Shown here in pieces: positions 58,972 through 64,000 of a stretch of DNA of 64,000 nucleotides. Every line of letters begins with the position of its first letter. The stretch's first letter is position 1. Both the position numbers and the translations under genes were made by a program. The notes below the pieces were generated by a model, which had not been told where the DNA came from, ran no database searches, and saw only the letters and a list, made by a program, of their open reading frames with translations. Source of the DNA: Opitutus sp. (GTDB lineage: Bacteria > Verrucomicrobiota > Verrucomicrobiia > Opitutales > Opitutaceae); assembly GCA_024998815.1 (NCBI GenBank), contig JACEUQ010000002.1, positions 1,378,501-1,442,500 of the forward strand, given 5' to 3'.

Positions 58972-59003
58972 GGGGGGGGGGGGGGGGGGGAACGGGGGGG
59001 GGG
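58972..59003. repeat. Homopolymer tracts G19 and G10
   Basis: Nineteen G residues (58972-58990), AAC, then ten more G (58994-59003). They lie between two small minus-strand genes, at the very end of the DUF2934 gene and just before the ribosome site of the hypothetical gene. Such tracts are prone to slippage, and also to sequencing or assembly error. Confidence 0.85.
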
Positions 59004-59261
59004 TTAATAAGAGAGGTTGAGGTGTGGATGGCGGTAAACTTTGTGTTTGATCGCCTGCAGCTCGGCTTCGGCCTCGAGCCAGATGCCGAGGTCACAGTTA
59101 AGCGGGCGCCCCTGTTCCCGCCACAGCTCTTGAGCGCGGCGGGCGATTTCTTCATGGGTGACCGCGTGTTCCTCGGCCATCTCTTCGGCCAAGGTGGGGA
59201 GTAGGGTTGTCATTTGCATGGGGTATGCGGTGATTCTGGAGTCTTTTATTCGTAGGGACAT
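59004..59261 (-). CDS. DUF2934-family small protein
   Basis: The 85-residue protein's central block THEEIARRAQELWREQGRPL followed by DLGIWLEAEAELQAIKHKVY is diagnostic of DUF2934, a short helical family of unknown function common in soil bacteria. Met15 or Met17 (59219 or 59213) could be the true start; no start has a clear ribosome site. The stop is placed directly against the G10 tract. Confidence 0.75.
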   Translation of the reverse strand: MSLRIKDSRITAYPMQMTTLLPTLAEEMAEEHAVTHEEIARRAQELWREQGRPLNCDLGIWLEAEAELQAIKHKVYRHPHLNLSY

Positions 59262-59563
59262 GAATCGTAACGGGTTCCAATTAAGAGACGGCGCGAACGA
59301 TCACGGAAAAGCCGAAATCGAGGCAGGCATTCAGTTGATTGGCCAAAAACCAGCGCGATTCAGCGTCGGGTAACCTACGCCAAATGGGTTTAAAAGCTAG
59401 GCGAGCTGCTCGATTTTCACCTTAAAGTCTGCCACCGCATTCAGCGAAAATGTTGCGCGTGCCTGGGTTCTATGAGGCGGGACAAAAAAACGGGGGCATG
59501 CGCCGATTTCACAACAGTTTTCAGCAAATGTGCCGATTGATATGGGCAGGTGATTCTAAAACC
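59262..59563. other. Gene-free stretch before the HDOD gene
   Basis: It contains the divergent promoters of the DUF2934 and HDOD genes. An in-frame extension of the HDOD frame reaches 59450 but shows no conserved features. No repeat was recognised. Confidence 0.4.
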
Positions 59564-60454
59564 ATGAACGCGCCCAACATAATTCCTGCGGCAAAGGTCT
59601 CAGTCGCGACCGTCGCTCAGTCGTTACATTTCCCTCCCTCAGCACCGCGGGTTTTACCGCTTTTAAAGCGCCAACTGACTGATATTAATGTCGATATCCA
59701 GCAGATCATCGACCTTGTGCGGCTCGACCCAGGGATTTCCGCCCGGGTGCTGCACGCAGCCAATAGCCTGGTGTTCTCCCGCGGCGTGCGCTGCCACTCG
59801 GTCGCCGTTGCGGTGAATCGGATCGGATTTAACCCGATTTTTGAAATCGTGACGAACGCGGTCGCGGAGCAGGTTTTGGTGCAGTCGCTCGTCTCCTATT
59901 CGATGGAGGCAGATGAATTTTGGCGTCGATCGGTGGTTTGCGGCATGGCTGCGGAACGGCTTGCGAGCATGCGCGACGAGGATGACAACGTAGCCTATAC
60001 CATTGGGTTACTGCATGGCGTGGGTATGGTGGCGGTCGACCAGTGGTTGCAGCGGCATATGCCGACGCTGGGCTTTTTCGGGCGCGGTTTTCCCAATGAT
60101 TTTTCGGATGGCGAACGTGTTTTGCTAGGGTTTACCAGTGCCGAAGTGGGGGCGGCGGTGCTGCGCGGATGGGAATTCCCGCCAGAGATGTCCGAACCGA
60201 TTCGTTGGCAGCATGCGCCACAAGGCGCTGTAGCGCATAAGCAGCTTAATTGCCTTCTATATGCCGCAAAATGGCTCACCGATCGGGTCTGCGCAGGATC
60301 GAATTACAAGGGGGCAACTCCCGACTCCCGCATGCTCGCGCCGATTCAGTTAACTGCAGCCTCGCTGGCGTTTGAAGTGGATGAAATCAAGGAGCGGTTT
60401 GACACTGTCCTGCGTAAACTTGAGGTCGAGGGGCCCGTAGCGGCTGCGTCGTAA
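59564..60454 (+). CDS. HDOD-domain protein
   Basis: The protein has 296 residues from ATG 59564. The HDOD domain spans about residues 20-225: FPPSAPRVLPLLKRQL, IIDLVRLDPGISARVLHAAN, SVAVAVNRIGFNPIFEIVTN, and NVAYTIGLLHGVGMVAVDQW. In true HD phosphohydrolases the last segment would carry HD; here it reads LLHGVG, so it is a non-catalytic HDOD signalling protein. Such proteins take part in signal transduction, often with motility or stress systems. It has no obvious partner nearby. Confidence 0.87.
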   Translation: MNAPNIIPAAKVSVATVAQSLHFPPSAPRVLPLLKRQLTDINVDIQQIIDLVRLDPGISARVLHAANSLVFSRGVRCHSVAVAVNRIGFNPIFEIVTNAVAEQVLVQSLVSYSMEADEFWRRSVVCGMAAERLASMRDEDDNVAYTIGLLHGVGMVAVDQWLQRHMPTLGFFGRGFPNDFSDGERVLLGFTSAEVGAAVLRGWEFPPEMSEPIRWQHAPQGAVAHKQLNCLLYAAKWLTDRVCAGSNYKGATPDSRMLAPIQLTAASLAFEVDEIKERFDTVLRKLEVEGPVAAAS

Positions 60455-60589
60455 CCCGAGCGCCGCTAACGGCGAAGCGTTCCACCCGCTCGCCACCGCC
60501 CGATTTACCGGCGTGATATACCCGCCGAGTGAAAGCCACAGGCGTTTCCCTTTGCGTCGGGAGCGCGGGGCGGTTTGCGTGGCGGGCTC

Positions 60590-60898
60590 ATGTACGAATT
60601 CCCTCTCACTGCCGCACAAAAAACCTTCCTCCGCGGTGCCGGACAGACGCTCGAATCCTCAGTCAAAGTAGGCAAAAGCGGCCTCACTCCCGAGTTCTTC
60701 ATCGAGCTGCAAAAGCACCTCAACGCCCGCGAGCTGATCAAGGTCCGCTTTGTCGCCGCCGAGCGCGACGACCGCGCCGCCCTGGCCCAACAGATCGCCG
60801 ATGGCGGTCGCTGCGTTTTTGTAAGTTCCGTGGGTGCCACCGCCTTGTTTTTCCGCCAAAACCCCGATCCCTCACGCCGCGTTGTCACGTTGGCCTGA
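60590..60898 (+). CDS. yhbY: YhbY-family (CRM domain) RNA-binding protein
   Basis: The 102-residue protein's CRM domain covers most of the chain: LTAAQKTFLRGAGQTLESSV, KVGKSGLTPEFFIELQKHL, ELIKVRFV, and a final VGATALFFRQNPDP. The GxSG-like loop (GKSGLT) and basic surface fit binding of the large ribosomal subunit. Known role of YhbY: ribosome assembly. It is followed 17 bases later by rsgA, another ribosome-assembly factor, probably in one operon. Confidence 0.88.
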   Translation: MYEFPLTAAQKTFLRGAGQTLESSVKVGKSGLTPEFFIELQKHLNARELIKVRFVAAERDDRAALAQQIADGGRCVFVSSVGATALFFRQNPDPSRRVVTLA

Positions 60899-60915
60899 TT
60901 TAACGATTCCGGTTC

Positions 60916-62019
60916 ATGGCTTCCGCCATTAACGCTTTTGGCTGGGACGACGCTTGGGCGGTCGCCTTTACTCCGCACGTTCAGGCAGGGCTGGAGCCCG
61001 CTCGCGTGGTAGTCGAGTTGCGCCGCCATTATTACGCGGTGCAGACCGCCGGTGGTGAATTATTAGGTGAACTCACCGGCAAGTTCCATCACGCCGCCGA
61101 CCGCGATGCCCAAGCGTATCCGGCCGTCGGTGACTGGGTGGTGGTTCAAGTCGGCACCGATGGGCGTCGCGCGCAAATTCATGCGCTGCTGCCGCGCCGG
61201 ACGCGTTTTTCGCGCCAGGCCGCCGGCGAGGCGCAGGTCGAGCAGATCGTCGCCGCCAACATCGACACGGTTTTTTTGGTCAGCGGACTGGATGCCAACT
61301 ACAACGCGAAGCGCATCCAGCGCTTCTTCGTCGCCGCCCGCGACAGCGGTGCGCAGCCGGTCATCATTTTAAATAAATCGGATCTTTGCGACGACCCCGA
61401 TGCGGTACGTACCGAGATCGAGCTGCTCGTGCCGGGCGCGCCCGTGGCGATCACGAGCACCTACACGCGCAAGGGCCTCAAGGCGCTGACGGAGACCTAC
61501 GCTCTGCCCGGCCGCACACTCGCCTTTGTCGGATCTTCGGGTGCGGGGAAATCGACGCTGATTAACCGCCTGCTCAAGGACGCCGAGGCGATGCCCACGG
61601 CTGCAGTGCGCGAAAAGGACGGCAAGGGCCGCCACACCACGACACGCCGCGAGTTGATGCAGACGCCCACCGGCGCACTGGTGATCGACACACCCGGCAT
61701 GCGGGAATTCCAACTCTGGGACGCCAAGGAGGCGGTAGAGGACGCCTATCCGGACATTATCGACTTGGCCGTGCGCTGCCGTTTCACCAGCTGCAAACAC
61801 CACGAGGAGCCCGGTTGTGCGGTGCGGGTGGCGCTGGAAAGCGGCGTGTTGCCCGCTTCGCGATTGGAGAGTTACCGTAAACTCAAAGCCGAGCAGGTGG
61901 CCAAAGCGCCCAAACAGCTCAAGCCGGGGGCGCACGCCAGCGCGCCAGGCTGGCGGAAAAAGGCCGAGGCCGCCAGTGTACGGACCTACCGCGATCGGCA
62001 GCACCGCGAAGACGAGTGA
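60916..62019 (+). CDS. rsgA: Ribosome small subunit-dependent GTPase A
   Basis: The protein has 367 residues. An N-terminal OB-fold (about 40-105) precedes a circularly permuted GTPase: G4 IILNKSDLCDD comes before G1 GSSGAGKSTLINRL and G3 VIDTPGMREF. The C-terminal zinc site is CRFTSCKHHEEPGC. RsgA releases RbfA and checks maturation of the 30S subunit. It is co-directional with yhbY. A bidirectional terminator follows. Confidence 0.93.
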   Translation: MASAINAFGWDDAWAVAFTPHVQAGLEPARVVVELRRHYYAVQTAGGELLGELTGKFHHAADRDAQAYPAVGDWVVVQVGTDGRRAQIHALLPRRTRFSRQAAGEAQVEQIVAANIDTVFLVSGLDANYNAKRIQRFFVAARDSGAQPVIILNKSDLCDDPDAVRTEIELLVPGAPVAITSTYTRKGLKALTETYALPGRTLAFVGSSGAGKSTLINRLLKDAEAMPTAAVREKDGKGRHTTTRRELMQTPTGALVIDTPGMREFQLWDAKEAVEDAYPDIIDLAVRCRFTSCKHHEEPGCAVRVALESGVLPASRLESYRKLKAEQVAKAPKQLKPGAHASAPGWRKKAEAASVRTYRDRQHREDE

Positions 62020-62097
62020 CGGCCCGCTCTTCCCCGCCCCGCCCTACCTGCCATCCGGTTTACCGGGAAGCCCCTCAACGGGTTCGAATTTAAGTGC

Positions 62098-62139
62098 AAA
62101 AAAAAGACGCGACCCCCGATGGGGCCGCGTCTTTTTTTG
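62098..62139. terminator. Bidirectional rho-independent terminator between rsgA and ychF
   Basis: AAAAAAAAGACGCG-ACCCC, loop CGAT, GGGG-CCGCGTCTTTTTTT. The A run on one side and T run on the other suit both convergent transcripts. Confidence 0.88.
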
Positions 62140-62176
62140 CGCGCTACCAGAACAGGACGGTTGGCCGTCGCGTGGC

Positions 62177-63280
62177 TCAGTTATTAAAACGGAACAATGC
62201 GACGTCGCCGTCCTGAAAGACATATTCCTTACCTTCGAGACGGTATTTACCGGCATCACGCGCCGCAGCGGTGCTGCCCAAGCGGGTAAGATCGTCATAG
62301 CTGACGATTTCCGCTTTGATGAAACCCTTCTCGAAATCGGTATGGATGACACCCGCGGCCTGCGGGGCCTTGAAACCCTTTTTGATCGTCCAGCAGCGCA
62401 CCTCTTTTTCACCGGCGGTGAAATAGGTCTGCAGGCCGAGCAGGGTGTAGGTACCCTTGATGAGCATGGAAACGCCTGAGTCGCTTACGCCGAGATCCTT
62501 GAGGAACTCCTTGGCTTCGTCGGCGGACAGGTCGATCAATTCGGCCTCAATACGAGCGCTGATCGGCACGTAGGCGGCGTCGTGATGCGCCTTTACGAAC
62601 TCGGCGACTTTTTTCACGAAGGGATTGGCTTCGGCGGTGGCGAGATCGCCCTCGGCGACGTTGCAGGCGTAGATCACTGGCTTGGCGCTGAGCAACTGGA
62701 AGAACTGAAGCAGCTTTTTCTCGTCGTCGGTGGCCTCAAGAACGTTGGCAGGTTTACCCTCGTTGAGGTGGGGCACGAGGCGCTCCAGCAGGGCGAATTC
62801 CGCCACTGCATCCTTGTCGCCGGCCTTGGCGAGTTTCTGGGTCTTGTTCATGCGCTTCTCGACGGCGTCGAGGTCGGCAAGGACCAGCTCGGTGGTAATC
62901 ACCTCGATGTCACGCACCGGATCGACCGAACCCATGGTATGAAGGATGTCATCATCCTCGAAGCAGCGAACGACGTGCACAATGGCATCGGTCTCGCGGA
63001 TGTTGGCGAGGAACTGATTGCCGAGGCCTTCACCCTTGCTGGCACCGGCTACCAAGCCGGCGATGTCGACGAACTCGATGGCGGCCGGCACGACCACGTT
63101 GGTCTTGGCAATAGCCTTGAGCACATAGGCGCGTTCATCGGGAACCACCACCATGCCCACATTGGGATCGATGGTGCAGAACGGGTAATTAGCCGCCTCC
63201 GCCTTGCGGGAGCGGGTGAGTGCGTTGAAGAGAGTGGACTTGCCTACATTGGGTAGGCCGACGATGCCTGCTTTGAGCAT
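62177..63280 (-). CDS. ychF: Redox-regulated ATPase/GTPase YchF (OLA1 family)
   Basis: The protein has 367 residues from ATG 63280: MLKAGIVGLPNVGKSTLFNA (G1), VEFVDIAGLVAGASKGEGLG (G3), and VIYACNVAEGD (the NxxE G4 that favours ATP). A coiled-coil insert lies at about 120-200. The TGS domain at the end reads CWTIKKGFKAPQAAGVIHTD. Known role: ribosome-associated ATPase in stress responses. The upstream in-frame extension to 63397 is not family-like. Divergent from rpsP. Confidence 0.93.
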   Translation of the reverse strand: MLKAGIVGLPNVGKSTLFNALTRSRKAEAANYPFCTIDPNVGMVVVPDERAYVLKAIAKTNVVVPAAIEFVDIAGLVAGASKGEGLGNQFLANIRETDAIVHVVRCFEDDDILHTMGSVDPVRDIEVITTELVLADLDAVEKRMNKTQKLAKAGDKDAVAEFALLERLVPHLNEGKPANVLEATDDEKKLLQFFQLLSAKPVIYACNVAEGDLATAEANPFVKKVAEFVKAHHDAAYVPISARIEAELIDLSADEAKEFLKDLGVSDSGVSMLIKGTYTLLGLQTYFTAGEKEVRCWTIKKGFKAPQAAGVIHTDFEKGFIKAEIVSYDDLTRLGSTAAARDAGKYRLEGKEYVFQDGDVALFRFNN

Positions 63281-63434
63281 AAGAGTCGCACGTTCGGTCC
63301 GCGCGCAGGTGTGGTCAAGGTCCGTCTTTCTTTGCGCGGCGATTATCGTATGAAATGGCAGCTTGACATCAATTGTCCCGTTCGGTGGATTCCTCAACTT
63401 TTCAATTCAAGCACCTGTCCGAAAGCATACTCTC

Positions 63435-63695
63435 ATGGCCCTTAAAATCCGTCTCTCCCGCATCGGTTCCACGCACAACCCGATCTATCACGTAGTCGTC
63501 GCCGAAGCCCGTTCGCGTCGCGATGGTGCTGCTGTCGAAACCCTCGGCACCCACAACCCCCGCATCAAGAACGACATCATCAAGCTCGATGTCGCCCGTT
63601 GCGACTACTGGATCAGCAAGGGTGCTACCCCGACCGACACCGCCAACTCGCTCATCAAGCGCGCCCGCAAGGCCTTGGTGGTTGCCGCCGCCTAA
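63435..63695 (+). CDS. rpsP: 30S ribosomal protein S16
   Basis: The 86-residue protein, MALKIRLSRIGSTHNPIYHV, VVAEARSRRDGAAVETLGTH and WISKGATPTDTANSLIKRAR, is a textbook S16. It is followed by a terminator-like hairpin and trmD, the usual rpsP-(rimM)-trmD order, with rimM absent between them. Confidence 0.96.
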   Translation: MALKIRLSRIGSTHNPIYHVVVAEARSRRDGAAVETLGTHNPRIKNDIIKLDVARCDYWISKGATPTDTANSLIKRARKALVVAAA

Positions 63696-63719
63696 GCTTT
63701 CGACCTAGAAAGCGCCTTT

Positions 63720-63754
63720 AATCGCCCAGCCTCACGGCTCGGGCGATTTTTTTT
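63720..63754 (+). terminator. Rho-independent terminator/attenuator between rpsP and trmD
   Basis: AATCGCCC-AGCC, TCAC, GGCT-C-GGGCGATT followed by eight T. It is placed to end the rpsP transcript or let only part of it continue into trmD. Confidence 0.88.
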
Positions 63755-63772
63755 GCCTACTTCCTTTACACA

Positions 63773-64000
63773 ATGCCACTCCACGTCGATGTGCTCACGC
63801 TTTTCCCTCGGATGCTCGAAGGCTTCCTTGCTGAAAGCATTTTGGGCAAGGGCATCGAAAGTGGCCTGTTGACCGTGAAGGTCCACGACGTGCGCGACTG
63901 GGCGACGAGCAAACACAAGAATGCCGACGACCGCCCCTTCGGCGGTGGCGCCGGCATGGTGATGAAGCCTGAACCCGTGTTCGCCGCCATCGAGCAACTG
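63773..64000 (+). CDS. trmD: tRNA (guanine-N1)-methyltransferase, N-terminal part
   Basis: The 76 codons visible, [40 protein letters not shown], then [20 protein letters not shown], are the start of TrmD (SPOUT fold), which makes m1G37 in tRNAs. The gene runs past the window end. It lies 77 bases after rpsP, separated by a terminator. Confidence 0.95.
   Translation, partial: MPLHVDVLTLFPRMLEGFLAESILGKGIESGLLTVKVHDVRDWATSKHKNADDRPFGGGAGMVMKPEPVFAAIEQL

Noticed and set aside
60505-61029. 174-codon minus-strand frame over yhbY and the rsgA start
   Set aside because: Antisense of two confident ribosome-assembly genes, without ribosome site or domain.

Overview
The window is GC-rich DNA that looks like a Verrucomicrobiota chromosome, most likely Opitutae/Opitutaceae. 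This is an inference from gene content: prepilins with a GFTLIEILTVLAIIGIL core beside a secretin, GntR-headed regulators with a LacI-like sensor domain, a NagB fused to a PIG-L domain, SPINDLY-type (GT41) glycosyltransferases, and a ychF / rpsP-trmD end block. Shine-Dalgarno signals are weak at most starts.

Layout. 1-6220 (minus): an operon for a type IV pilus/type II secretion-like machine (PilT-like ATPase, secretin, GspE/PilB ATPase, two prepilins). 6574-7668: a GntR/LacI-type regulator, then the first of four IS1380-type copies and a group II intron remnant. 9929-15264: an amino-sugar locus with a divergent AraC regulator, NagB-PIG-L fusion, ROK-type kinase and stand-alone PIG-L deacetylase. 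15475-22648: a CBM9-like gene split by an IS21 element that carries two passenger genes, with a second, nested insertion (an ISL3 element inside a DDE element) just before its start codon. 22981-27283: a sugar-1-kinase / epimerase / nucleotidyltransferase set with a divergent regulator. 28089-37265: a glycosylation locus with three GT41 paralogues, another glycosyltransferase, an epimerase and a truncated methyltransferase.

37266-46698 is a pile of mobile elements. Each one is broken by the next: group II intron, IS630, IS1380, IS21, IS1380. It sits next to a tRNA-Leu(UAG) gene and a truncated tyrosine integrase. 46699-53858 is a decaying carbohydrate island: truncated AraC regulator, Gfo/Idh/MocA dehydrogenase, three TIM-barrel isomerases/epimerases, a desaturase-Rieske-ferredoxin reductase fusion interrupted by one in-frame TAA, and a truncated rhamnose mutarotase-like gene. 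53859-57811 holds a complete IS630, IS21 and IS3 remnants and a full group II intron. 58056-64000 returns to core genes: VF530, DUF2934, HDOD, YhbY, rsgA, ychF, rpsP and the start of trmD.

The most unusual items are (i) the single-chain desaturase/Rieske/reductase protein, which resembles MocD, MocE and MocF joined together, beside MocA- and isomerase-type genes; (ii) the NagB fusion whose PIG-L half has lost its metal-binding motifs while an intact PIG-L enzyme lies in the same operon; (iii) the CBM9-like gene that can be restored exactly by removing the IS21; (iv) a shared GCAACA/TGTTGC inverted repeat before two paralogous regulators; and (v) several unrelated families of palindromic repeats.
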